Both the position numbers and the translations under genes were made by a program. Shown here in pieces: positions 1-5,784 of a stretch of DNA of 7,708 bases. The stretch covers positions 1-7,708 of the forward strand of contig JAEZJR010000303.1 in assembly GCA_023415725.1 (NCBI GenBank), in the 5' to 3' direction. Below the pieces are notes generated by a model that saw nothing but the letters and a program-made list of their open reading frames with translations, was not told where the DNA came from and did no database searches. The number at the start of each line of letters is the position of its first letter. Positions within the stretch are counted from its first letter, which is position 1. This DNA comes from Acidobacteriota bacterium. GTDB taxonomy: Bacteria; Acidobacteriota; Blastocatellia; Pyrinomonadales; Pyrinomonadaceae.

Positions 1-203
1 ACGATGCGAAAGGAACATCGTCGATCACGCATCTTTCCCGTGTTTCCCGCCCCGGCCGCCGCGTTTACGTAGGCGCAGGCGAGATCCCGAAGGTGCTCGG
101 CGGCTACGGCGTGAACATCATCTCCACTTCGCAGGGGTTGATGAGCGGAAAGAAGGCACGAAAAGAAAACGTCGGCGGAGAGATCCTCGCAGTAGTCTAT
201 TAA
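1..203 (+). CDS. rpsH: 30S ribosomal protein S8, 3' end only (5' truncated by window edge)
   Basis: Only the last 66 codons are present; the first complete codon begins at base 3 and the TAA stop is at 201-203. S8 binds the central domain of 16S rRNA early in 30S assembly, and in E. coli it also represses the spc operon by binding its mRNA. The visible part is the conserved C-terminal domain: RVSRPGRRVYVG, then EIPKVLGGYGVNIISTSQG, and the closing GGEILAVVY. The STSQG segment corresponds to the conserved STSKG-type RNA-binding motif of the family, and the C-terminus ends where S8 normally ends. Position directly before rplF is the usual spc order. The identification is firm; the start lies outside the window. 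Confidence 0.96.
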   Translation, partial: DAKGTSSITHLSRVSRPGRRVYVGAGEIPKVLGGYGVNIISTSQGLMSGKKARKENVGGEILAVVY

Positions 204-263
204 GGAATAATTAGGATGAAGGGCGCGGGCCGCTGAGCACGAGCCAGCCAATCCGATAAAAGT

Positions 264-824
264 ATGTCACGAGTAGGAAAAAAGCCGATCGCCATCCCCG
301 CAGGGGTGACCGTTACGATCGGGGATTCGCAAATTGAAGTTAAAGGACCGAAAGGCACCCTTAATACCCCGATCCCGCAGGGCATCACCTTCAAGCAGGA
401 GGAAGGTAGCCTCGTCGCCGAGCGTCATAATGAGGACGATGCGGCGTTCCACGGTCTGGCACGTGCATTGGCGAACAACGCCGTGGTCGGTGTCACCGAA
501 GGGTTCAAGAAGGAACTGGACGTGGTAGGTGTCGGCTACAAGGCTGACGTCCAGGGCAAGAAGATCGTCTTCGCGCTTGGCTATTCGCACCCGATCGAGT
601 ATCAACTGCCCGAAGGGATCGAAGCCAAGGCTGAGCGTGTAAATACAAAGACGTCCATCAATCAGTACCAGTTGACCCTTACGCTCACGGGCATCGACAA
701 ACAGCGCCTCGGGCAGGTCGCGGCCGAACTGAACCGCCTCCGCAAGCCTGACGCATATAAGGGTAAGGGCGTTCGATACGCCGACAAGTTCTACAAGCTG
801 AAGCCCGGAAAGACCGGTAAGTAG
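264..824 (+). CDS. rplF: 50S ribosomal protein L6
   Basis: L6 is a 23S rRNA-binding protein near the sarcin-ricin loop and the L7/L12 stalk base. The product is 186 residues, close to the usual 175-185. It starts with the family signature MSRVGKKPIAIP, followed by the first domain (about 1-80) and the second domain (about 81-175), with VVGVGYKA at 87-94 and GIDKQRLGQ near 143-151. The C-terminus KLKPGKTGK matches the common basic L6 tail. Compared with the E. coli protein there seem to be a few extra residues around 124-135, before the GIDKQ motif. The ATG at 264 is chosen because it gives the canonical N-terminus. No Shine-Dalgarno sequence is visible in the 20 nt before it; a good one (AAGGA, 202-206) instead precedes a six-codon frame at 216-236. 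It lies 60 nt after rpsH. Confidence 0.97.
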   Translation: MSRVGKKPIAIPAGVTVTIGDSQIEVKGPKGTLNTPIPQGITFKQEEGSLVAERHNEDDAAFHGLARALANNAVVGVTEGFKKELDVVGVGYKADVQGKKIVFALGYSHPIEYQLPEGIEAKAERVNTKTSINQYQLTLTLTGIDKQRLGQVAAELNRLRKPDAYKGKGVRYADKFYKLKPGKTGK

Positions 825-886
825 TAATTAGACCAAATGAGCGATGAATTGCCTGGGACGGCTGGACCATCGCCCGCAAAACGAAT

Positions 887-1303
887 ATGGCACAGAATAG
901 AAGAGCAGACATCCGCCGGGCGGTCCACGGCCGCATCCGCAAGAAAGTCCGCGGCACGACCGAGAGGCCGAGACTTGCGGTGTATCGCAGCCTTAATCAC
1001 ATCTATGCACAGGTGATCGACGACGAACAGGGTAAGACCCTGGCGACGGCCTCGACCACCGAAAAGGACCTCGCGGGTGCGACGGGCGGCAACATCGAAG
1101 CCGCTCAGCGGATCGGCCGAGCCATCGCCGAGCGTGCGATCGCCGCTGGCATCAGCCACGTCGTCTTCGATCGCGGTGGTTACGTTTATCACGGCCGCGT
1201 CAAGGCATTGATCGACGCGTCTCGCGAGGCGGGCCTGAATAAGGGTGAGACGGCTGCCGAAGGCAACGGAGCAGGAGCACAAGAGAACGGTAATGAAAGC
1301 TAA
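887..1303 (+). CDS. rplR: 50S ribosomal protein L18 with a short C-terminal extension
   Basis: L18 binds 5S rRNA and helps anchor it to the central protuberance of the 50S subunit. The product has 138 residues, against about 115-120 in most bacteria. Family features are the basic N-terminus RRAVHGRIRKKVRGT (about 10-24), RPRLAVYRSLNHIYAQVIDD (27-46), and the C-terminal HVVFDRGGYVYHGRVKALID (91-110) ending in ASREAGLN (111-118). The remaining 20 residues form a Gly, Asn, Ala and Glu-rich tail with no family counterpart. The reading frame of this tail runs over the rpsE start: the two genes overlap by 11 nt (1293-1303), which suggests translational coupling. The ATG at 887 gives the expected N-terminus but has no visible Shine-Dalgarno sequence. 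An upstream ATG at 837 is in another frame. Confidence 0.97.
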   Translation: MAQNRRADIRRAVHGRIRKKVRGTTERPRLAVYRSLNHIYAQVIDDEQGKTLATASTTEKDLAGATGGNIEAAQRIGRAIAERAIAAGISHVVFDRGGYVYHGRVKALIDASREAGLNKGETAAEGNGAGAQENGNES

Positions 1304-1799
1304 ACAGAGAATTTCTCCGAGCGGTCTTATCCTTAAGGACCAGTTGATCTCGATCAACCGCGTGACGAAAGTCGTTAAGGGCGGTAAGAACATGTCGTTC
1401 GCGGCTCTCGTGGTCGTCGGCGACGAGGCCGGCCACGTCGGCTTCGGAACCGGAAAGGCGAAAGAAGTCCCGAACGCGATCAAGAAAGCGGTAGAGGCGG
1501 CAAAGAACAGCCTTATCCGTGTACCGCTGATCGAGGGCACCCTTCCGCACGAGATCATTGGCGAATATGGCGCAGGCCGCGTGCTCCTGAAGCCCGCCGC
1601 CGAAGGTACCGGCGTTATCGCCGGCGGCGCGGTCCGACTGGTGCTCCAGGCACTTGGCGTCCACAACGTTAGGACGAAGATCCTCGGCTCGAGCAACAAT
1701 CACAACGTCATTCGCGCCACCTTTGACGGGCTGCTTCGGATGAAGGACCCGATGGAAGTCGCTCGCTTGCGTGGCAAGCAGGTTGATGAGCTAGTTTAG
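1293..1799 (+). CDS. rpsE: 30S ribosomal protein S5
   Basis: S5 belongs to the decoding region of the 30S subunit; mutations in this family affect spectinomycin resistance and translational fidelity. The product is 168 residues, the normal size. The N-terminal double-stranded-RNA-binding fold holds LISINRVTKVVKGG (18-31) and ALVVVGDEAGHVGFGTGKAKEVP (38-60). The C-terminal domain holds EGTGVIAGGAVR (104-115) and GVHNV (122-126). The ATG at 1293 is preferred to an in-frame GTG at 1245, because the longer form adds 16 residues without family similarity and lies deep inside rplR. The chosen start overlaps the rplR stop by 11 nt. Only weak ribosome-binding signals precede it (AAGAGA, 1281-1286; GGAG, 1274-1277 with long spacing), so reinitiation after rplR is plausible. 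Confidence 0.96.
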   Translation: MKAKQRISPSGLILKDQLISINRVTKVVKGGKNMSFAALVVVGDEAGHVGFGTGKAKEVPNAIKKAVEAAKNSLIRVPLIEGTLPHEIIGEYGAGRVLLKPAAEGTGVIAGGAVRLVLQALGVHNVRTKILGSSNNHNVIRATFDGLLRMKDPMEVARLRGKQVDELV

Positions 1800-1800
1800 G

Positions 1801-1844
1801 ATAGGCCGATAGCCTGTCCGTTCCGACAGACTGACAGTCTGTCG
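1801..1844 (+). repeat. Tandem hairpins in the rpsE-rpmD spacer (palindromic repeat candidate)
   Basis: The 56-nt gap holds two inverted repeats. The first has arms 1801-1806 and 1812-1817 (AGGC/GCCT plus an outer A-T and a G-T pair). The second is a perfect 9-bp stem, arms 1824-1832 and 1836-1844 (CGACAGACT/AGTCTGTCG), with a GAC loop. No T-run follows, so it is not a typical intrinsic terminator. Such compact perfect palindromes resemble dispersed REP-like elements, and the sequence looks like a type of repeat I associate with Acidobacteria and Planctomycetes. That last point is memory, not proof. An alternative is an mRNA processing or regulatory site upstream of L30. Confidence 0.6.
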
Positions 1845-1855
1845 TACCAAAGATC

Positions 1856-2059
1856 ATGGCAAAGAAAGAAGAGAACACGGCCGGCGGTACCATCACGATC
1901 CAGTATTACCGCAGCTCGATCGGCTACGCGAAGTCGCAGAAGCAGATCGTTAAGAGCCTCGGCATCACTAAGTTGAACCAGACGGTGACCCGACCGGACA
2001 CCCCGCCGATGCGCGGCATCGTTGCGAAGGTCCCGCATCTTTTGCGGATCGTAGATTAG
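1856..2059 (+). CDS. rpmD: 50S ribosomal protein L30
   Basis: L30 is a small 23S rRNA-binding protein of the large subunit. The product has 67 residues, against about 58-60 usually; the extra residues are at the N-terminus (MAKKEENTAGG, 1-11). The family core follows: ITIQYYRSSIGYAKSQKQIVKSLGI (13-37), the conserved turn TVTRPDTPPMRGIV (43-56), and the final HLLRIVD. The DTPPMRG motif corresponds to the DTPAIRGM type of L30. The ATG at 1856 is the only suitable start and has no visible Shine-Dalgarno sequence; a palindromic repeat fills the region just upstream. L30 is absent from some bacteria, so its presence between rpsE and rplO is informative and follows the standard spc order. Confidence 0.95.
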   Translation: MAKKEENTAGGTITIQYYRSSIGYAKSQKQIVKSLGITKLNQTVTRPDTPPMRGIVAKVPHLLRIVD

Positions 2060-2075
2060 TTCGTGATCGGTTGTC

Positions 2076-2122
2076 CGTTGCCTTTTGTCGTAATACCCTA
2101 AGGTTTACGCCGAAAGGCAATG
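2076..2122 (+). repeat. Long hairpin in the rpmD-rplO spacer
   Basis: A nearly continuous stem of about 20 base pairs is formed by arms 2076-2097 and 2102-2122, closed by the four-base loop CTAA (2098-2101). It contains an uninterrupted 8-bp block TTGCCTTT/AAAGGCAA (2078-2085 with 2113-2120), two G-U pairs, one mismatch (2088/2110) and one bulged T (2094). Two smaller inverted repeats follow: TGCTG/CAGCA (2121-2125 with 2133-2137) and CGAACG/CGTTCG (2139-2144 with 2153-2158). No T-tract follows, so a terminator is unlikely. It could be a dispersed palindromic element or a cis-acting RNA before L15. The pairing is seen directly; the function is unknown. Confidence 0.65.
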
Positions 2123-2177
2123 CTGTAAAAAGCAGCAACGAACGACGAATTACGTTCGACTTAATAAGTACAAAATC

Positions 2178-2651
2178 ATGGCACTTTCATTGAACAACCT
2201 GAAGCCCGCTCCCGGTTCGACCCATAAGAAGAAGCGCGTCGGCCGAGGCCCCGGTTCCGGCCTGGGCAAGACTTCCGGCCGCGGACACAAAGGGCAGAAA
2301 TCGCGTTCCGGTTACAGCAGCCGTCCCGGTTTCGAGGGCGGACAGATGCCGCTCCAACGCCGGCTCCCGAAGCGTGGGTTCACGAACATATTCAAGAAGC
2401 AGTGGATCGAGATCAGCCTCGCCAAGATCGAAGCCAGCTTCAACGCCGGCGACGAGGTCACCCCTGAGATCCTGCACGAGCGCGGTCTGATCAAAAAGGC
2501 CAAGCACGACCTCGTGATCCTGGGCAGCGGTGATTTGACCAAAGAGCTGAAGATCTCCGCACACCGCTTCACGAAGGCCGCGAAGGAAAAGATCGAGAAG
2601 GCCGGAGGCACCGCGACCGAGATCGTCAAGGCCGCCGAAGCGGTAGCGTAG
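2178..2651 (+). CDS. rplO: 50S ribosomal protein L15
   Basis: L15 enters the 50S subunit late in assembly and contacts many 23S rRNA segments. The product has 157 residues, slightly above the E. coli 144. The N-terminal half is the typical extended, Gly- and basic-rich arm: NNLKPAPGS (6-14), KKRVGRGPGSGLGKTSGRGHKGQKSR read in two overlapping parts across 18-43, then FEGGQMPLQRRLPKRGF (52-68). The globular C-terminal domain contains the DEVTPEIL segment (92-99) and the conserved DLVILGSGDLTKELKI (111-126). A short Ala-rich C-terminus closes the protein. The ATG at 2178 gives the canonical MALSLNNL start. No Shine-Dalgarno sequence is visible; the preceding bases are A-rich (AAGTACAAAATC). Its position directly before secY is the universal arrangement. 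Confidence 0.97.
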   Translation: MALSLNNLKPAPGSTHKKKRVGRGPGSGLGKTSGRGHKGQKSRSGYSSRPGFEGGQMPLQRRLPKRGFTNIFKKQWIEISLAKIEASFNAGDEVTPEILHERGLIKKAKHDLVILGSGDLTKELKISAHRFTKAAKEKIEKAGGTATEIVKAAEAVA

Positions 2652-2735
2652 GTTTAGAGTTCCAGCTTTAGCTGGTAAAAGTAGCCGCGAACCATCGGCG
2701 GCGACGGAAAACACGCTAAAGCCTGCTCTCTGAAC
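2652..2735 (+). repeat. 84-bp element with imperfect 24-bp terminal inverted repeats
   Basis: The stretch starts right after the rplO stop and ends just before the secY ribosome-binding site. Its two ends, 2652-2675 and 2712-2735, are inverted copies that can form 18 pairs out of 24. There are two solid 8-bp blocks: GTTTAGAG with CTCTGAAC (one G-U pair), and GCTTTAGC with GCTAAAGC. The left end also forms its own small hairpin CCAGC-TTTA-GCTGG (2662-2675), and the middle carries GCCGC/GCGGC (2684-2688 with 2698-2702). There is no open frame of note. The layout resembles a non-autonomous palindromic element (REP- or MITE-like), but I see no target-site duplication. An mRNA structure controlling secY expression is the main alternative. 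Confidence 0.6.
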
Positions 2736-2740
2736 AAGGA
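2736..2740 (+). promoter_or_regulatory. Shine-Dalgarno sequence of secY
   Basis: AAGGA lies five bases before the secY ATG at 2746. It is one of the few clear ribosome-binding sites in this window, and it sits directly after the inverted-repeat element. Confidence 0.75.
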
Positions 2741-2745
2741 ATTAT

Positions 2746-4164
2746 ATGGAGAAGTTTCTAAACGCCGTTCAGAACATGTTCAAGATCCCGGAGCTCCGCA
2801 CCAGGATCTTGTTTACCCTCGGCATGTTGGCGATCTACCGGTTCGGCGCTCACGTCGCGGCACCCGGTATAAATAAGGACCAGCTAGAGCGCGTCTGGAA
2901 CGACGTGGCCGGAACGCTCTTGGGCGTCCTTGATCTCTTCTCGGGCGGAAACTTCCGCACGATCTCGGTATTCGCGCTCGGTGTCACCCCCTATATCACG
3001 GCGTCCATCATAATGCAGTTGATGCCCGTCCTTTCCCCTGCGGTCAAAAAGATCCAGGAGGAGGGAGAGGTCGGCCGGCAGAAACTAAACCAGTGGACCC
3101 GTTATCTTACGGTGGTCCTTTGCGCGGTCCAGACATTCTTCGTCGCTACGTGGCTTAGCCGTAACGGTGTTATCTCCGACACATGGTCCGCGACTCTGAT
3201 GATCGTCGTCACGCTGACGACCGGCACCATCTTCGTTATGTGGCTCGGTGAACAAATCACAGAGCGCGGCGTTGGAAATGGTATTTCGCTTCTGATCTTC
3301 GCAGGTATCGTGATCGGGATGCCGAATGCGGTCCTGCAGGTTTCGAGCCGTGTCGGAGCAGGCGATGCGATGCAGACGCTTGGCGTGCTGTTCCTTGTCG
3401 CCGTGCTGATCGCTCTGATCGCTTTGATCGTCTATGTTGAGTCCGCACGCCGCAAGATCGCGATCACTTATGCGAGTCGCCGTGTCGGCGGGCAGACTTT
3501 CCGCGGCCAGGAGACGAGCCTACCGCTAAAGATAAACATGGGCGGCGTCATCCCGGTCATCTTTGCTTCGTCCGTGTTGGCGATGCCGCAGACCTTGTTC
3601 GCGGCGTTCCCGCCGGCTCAGGGGGATACGACTTCCGCGTGGGCCCAGATCTTCGCGTTCTTCCAGCAATTCCACGGGGGCGATCCCTATTACGAACTTG
3701 TATTTCTCAGCCTGATCGTAATATTCACGTTCTTTTACATCACGATCGTGTTCAACACCGATGAGGTGGCGGATAATCTTCGCAAGCACGGCGGTTTCGT
3801 CGCCGGGATCCGTCCCGGTGCACCGACGGCTGAATATCTCAACTCGATCCTGACCAGGCTTACCACGGTGGGTGCTCTTTACCTCGCGTTCGTCGCTTTC
3901 GTGCCGCAGATCCTGCTAAGCGGTTTCAAGGTGGCAAGGCTTCCGTTCATCGGCGACCGGCTCGACGCGTTCCTTACGGCAACGCCCGGTCTGAGCTGGA
4001 TCCCGACCGGTTTGGGCTATCAGTTCTTCTTCGGTGGAACCTCGCTGCTCATCATCGTCGGCGTGGCGATGGACACCGTGGCACAGATCGAGGCTCAACT
4101 CGTAATGAGGAACTACGAAGGTTTCCTTGGGGCCGGTTCGAGGCTGCGCGGCCGAAGGGCTTAG
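2746..4164 (+). CDS. secY: Protein translocase channel subunit SecY
   Basis: SecY is the central channel of the SecYEG translocon in the cytoplasmic membrane. It passes unfolded proteins across the membrane or releases hydrophobic segments sideways into it. The product has 472 residues (E. coli 443) and about ten hydrophobic membrane segments. Family landmarks are the amphipathic N-terminus (1-20), the plug region LDLFSGGNFRTISVFALG (62-79) followed by TPYITASIIMQL (81-92), the cytoplasmic loop after TM4 with GEQITERGVGNGISLLIF (168-185), the basic cytoplasmic loop SARRKIAITYASRR (233-246), RPGAPTAEYL (356-365), and the TM10 region FFFGGTSLLIIVGVAMD (427-443) with a basic C-terminal tail. Residues about 392-421, in the external loop between TM9 and TM10, are an insertion of roughly 30 residues relative to E. 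coli. The start has a clear AAGGA site. Location between rplO and adk is standard. Confidence 0.97.
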   Translation: MEKFLNAVQNMFKIPELRTRILFTLGMLAIYRFGAHVAAPGINKDQLERVWNDVAGTLLGVLDLFSGGNFRTISVFALGVTPYITASIIMQLMPVLSPAVKKIQEEGEVGRQKLNQWTRYLTVVLCAVQTFFVATWLSRNGVISDTWSATLMIVVTLTTGTIFVMWLGEQITERGVGNGISLLIFAGIVIGMPNAVLQVSSRVGAGDAMQTLGVLFLVAVLIALIALIVYVESARRKIAITYASRRVGGQTFRGQETSLPLKINMGGVIPVIFASSVLAMPQTLFAAFPPAQGDTTSAWAQIFAFFQQFHGGDPYYELVFLSLIVIFTFFYITIVFNTDEVADNLRKHGGFVAGIRPGAPTAEYLNSILTRLTTVGALYLAFVAFVPQILLSGFKVARLPFIGDRLDAFLTATPGLSWIPTGLGYQFFFGGTSLLIIVGVAMDTVAQIEAQLVMRNYEGFLGAGSRLRGRRA

Positions 4165-4175
4165 GCTTTCTCTTC

Positions 4176-4238
4176 GCCATAGAGCACACAGAGGTCTTTG
4201 AGAATCGTCTTCTCTAAACGCTCTGTGTGCTCTGTGGC
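4176..4238 (+). repeat. 18-bp stem hairpin in the secY-adk spacer (dispersed-repeat candidate)
   Basis: Arms 4176-4193 and 4221-4238 pair over 18 positions with a single G-U pair, including a perfect 13-bp block AGAGCACACAGAG/CTCTGTGTGCTCT. The 27-base loop folds again: GAGAA (4200-4204) with TTCTC (4210-4214), extended by three A-T pairs beyond a bulge. The sequence type (CTCTGTG...) resembles short palindromes that I recall as common in several bacterial phyla; this is recollection, not a search result. It has no T-run and so is not a normal terminator. The adk ribosome-binding site TAAGG (4241-4245) begins three bases after the stem, so the fold could influence adk translation. Confidence 0.7.
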
Positions 4239-4250
4239 TGTAAGGTTGCA

Positions 4251-4895
4251 ATGAACAAGATCATCGTACTGATCGGTGCCCCGGGAGCGGGGAAGGGAAC
4301 CCAGGCCCGGCTTCTTCAGGAACGCCGAGGTGTCCCACAGATCTCGACCGGGGATATGTTCCGCGAGATGAGATCGCTGGATACGCCACTCGCCCGTGAG
4401 GTGCAGGAGATAATGGCCGAAGGGCGACTTATCTCCGACGACATAACTTACCGGATAGTGCAGGAACGGACCTCACGGGATGATTGCCGCAACGGTTATA
4501 TTCTTGACGGTTACCCACGGACCCCCGTTCAAGCGGAACAGCTCGAAGATCTCGCAGCCGAGCAGACCAAGGTGATCCAGGCGATCGAGGTGGATGTCCC
4601 CCGGGACGAACTAATGCGACGCCTAACGGGACGTCGTACATGCCCGGTTTGCGGCGAGATATATAATATCTATTCGAAGCCGCCAAAAATAGAAGGCAAG
4701 TGTGACCTGCACCCGGACGCGGTGCTGACGCACCGGGCAGATGACAACGAGGAAAGCGTCTCGACAAGGCTGGCCACGTACGACGAGGTGACCAAGCCGC
4801 TCCTCGATTATTACCAGAAGACCGGGCGGCTGCAGAAAGTTGATGGCCGCGGTGAGGTGGAGCAGATCTACGCGGAGCTGGACAAGCTAATTTGA
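4251..4895 (+). CDS. adk: Adenylate kinase, zinc-type long LID form
   Basis: Adenylate kinase catalyses ATP + AMP = 2 ADP in the cytoplasm and balances adenine nucleotides. The product has 214 residues, typical of the long form. The P-loop is GAPGAGKGT (9-17). The AMP-binding region includes STGDMFRE (32-39) and DGYPRT (86-91). The LID domain (about 126-165) carries a zinc site C131-X2-C134-X16-C151-X2-H154, so His takes the fourth place often held by Cys or Asp. Arg residues near 123-129 and RADD at 162-165 match catalytic and LID positions of the family. The ATG at 4251 gives the canonical MNKIIVLIGAPG; a GTG at 4227 is in frame but lies inside the upstream hairpin. TAAGG at 4241-4245 serves as ribosome-binding site. 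It sits between secY and map, as in many bacteria. Confidence 0.97.
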   Translation: MNKIIVLIGAPGAGKGTQARLLQERRGVPQISTGDMFREMRSLDTPLAREVQEIMAEGRLISDDITYRIVQERTSRDDCRNGYILDGYPRTPVQAEQLEDLAAEQTKVIQAIEVDVPRDELMRRLTGRRTCPVCGEIYNIYSKPPKIEGKCDLHPDAVLTHRADDNEESVSTRLATYDEVTKPLLDYYQKTGRLQKVDGRGEVEQIYAELDKLI

Positions 4896-4912
4896 TATAG
4901 GGAATGTTGAGC

Positions 4913-4955
4913 GGATCGAAACTGGCCGGGGCCTTGAGCCTCACTACATCGATCC
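4913..4955 (+). repeat. Inverted repeat in the adk-map spacer
   Basis: Seven-base arms GGATCGA (4913-4919) and TCGATCC (4949-4955) are perfect complements. Between them GGCC-GG-GGCC (4924-4933) can form a smaller 4-bp stem. It supports reading this 74-nt stretch as an untranslated leader of map rather than as an N-terminal extension. It is shorter than the other spacer palindromes and could be a chance pairing. Confidence 0.35.
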
Positions 4956-4969
4956 TTTTCGGAAAACGG

Positions 4970-5782
4970 ATGATCATCGCGAAATCGCAAAAAGACCTTG
5001 AGAAGATGCGGGCTGTCGGCGAACTTATCGCTGAAGTGCGCGAAACTCTGCGGTCGATGGTCGTCCCTGGCGTGACGACTCTCGAACTGAATGCCGCCGC
5101 CGAAAAAATGATGCGCGATGCCGGTGCTATCCCGACCTTCATCGGATACAAACCGCACGGCATGGTCCCTTTCCCATTTGCCATCTGCGCCTCGGCCAAT
5201 GATCAGATCGTTCACGGCTTTTCCAGCGACACGCCGCTAAAAGAGGGCGATATAATCTCGCTCGATATGGCCTGTACGCTTCAAGGGTTCGTCGGCGATA
5301 CCGCAATTACGGTGCCTGTCGGCGAGGTCAATGACGAATTGAAGCAATTGATACGGGTCACCGAGGAATGCCTGGCGCTTGGGATCGAGAAGTGCCGTCC
5401 GAATAATCGCGTCGGCGATATAGGCGCCGCCATTCAGGCTCATGCGGAGAAGCACGGCTACGGGATCGTCCGTGATTACACCGGGCACGGCATCGGCCGC
5501 TCGATGCACGAGGCGCCTCAGATCCCGAATTATGGTCGCGCGGGCACTCGCGAACGTATTCGTGCAGGTTATTGCTTCGCGATCGAGCCGATGCTTAATA
5601 TCGGCACGCACGAAACGCGCACGCTTGAGGACAAATGGACGGTGGTGACGAAGGATGGAAAGCCTTCCGCCCACGCGGAGCACACGATCGCAGTTACGCC
5701 GAACGGGCCGGAAATTCTGACCTTGACGAAGGAACAGAAAAAGGAACTCGGGCAGGCCTCCGCCGCGAAAGCCTCTGTCTGA
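4970..5782 (+). CDS. map: Methionine aminopeptidase, type I
   Basis: This dinuclear metallopeptidase removes the initiator methionine from new cytosolic proteins when the second residue is small. The product has 270 residues, the normal type Ia length (E. coli 264). It starts MIIAKSQKDLEKMR, the typical N-terminus. All five metal ligands of the pita-bread fold are present: D99, D110, H173, E206 and E237. The conserved active-site histidines H82 and H180 also stand in their motifs (VHG, TGHGIG and SMHEAP). There is no N-terminal zinc-finger or SH3-binding extension. An in-frame ATG at 4904, eight bases after the adk stop, would add 22 residues without family similarity; I prefer 4970. The ribosome-binding site before 4970 is weak (GGA, 4961-4963). 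The gene follows adk, and the two products do not need to interact. Confidence 0.95.
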   Translation: MIIAKSQKDLEKMRAVGELIAEVRETLRSMVVPGVTTLELNAAAEKMMRDAGAIPTFIGYKPHGMVPFPFAICASANDQIVHGFSSDTPLKEGDIISLDMACTLQGFVGDTAITVPVGEVNDELKQLIRVTEECLALGIEKCRPNNRVGDIGAAIQAHAEKHGYGIVRDYTGHGIGRSMHEAPQIPNYGRAGTRERIRAGYCFAIEPMLNIGTHETRTLEDKWTVVTKDGKPSAHAEHTIAVTPNGPEILTLTKEQKKELGQASAAKASV

Positions 5783-5784
5783 AC

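Noticed and set aside
837..886. ATG at 837 and a weak hairpin 841-846 with 868-873 before rplR
   Set aside because: The ATG is out of frame with rplR and has no ribosome-binding site; the six-base stem has a 21-base loop and may be chance.
791..1699. Long minus-strand open frame of 302 codons opposite rplR and rpsE
   Set aside because: It lies entirely across two unmistakable ribosomal-protein genes, has no recognisable family, and its openness follows from G/C-rich third positions on the + strand.
2187..2714. Minus-strand frame of 175 codons opposite rplO and the inverted-repeat element
   Set aside because: It is antisense to L15 and its first codons come from repeat DNA; no family features.
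4227..4250. GTG start of adk, eight codons upstream
   Set aside because: It falls inside the palindromic repeat; ATG 4251 gives the canonical N-terminus and has TAAGG in front.
4904..4969. N-terminal extension of Map from ATG 4904, 22 residues, slightly hydrophobic
   Set aside because: Type I Map normally begins at MII-K; the extension has no similarity, lies over an inverted repeat, and would not make sense as an export signal for a cytosolic enzyme.
4429..5199. Minus-strand frame of 256 codons opposite adk and map
   Set aside because: It spans the junction of two genes proven by catalytic motifs and shows a composition typical of antisense artefacts.
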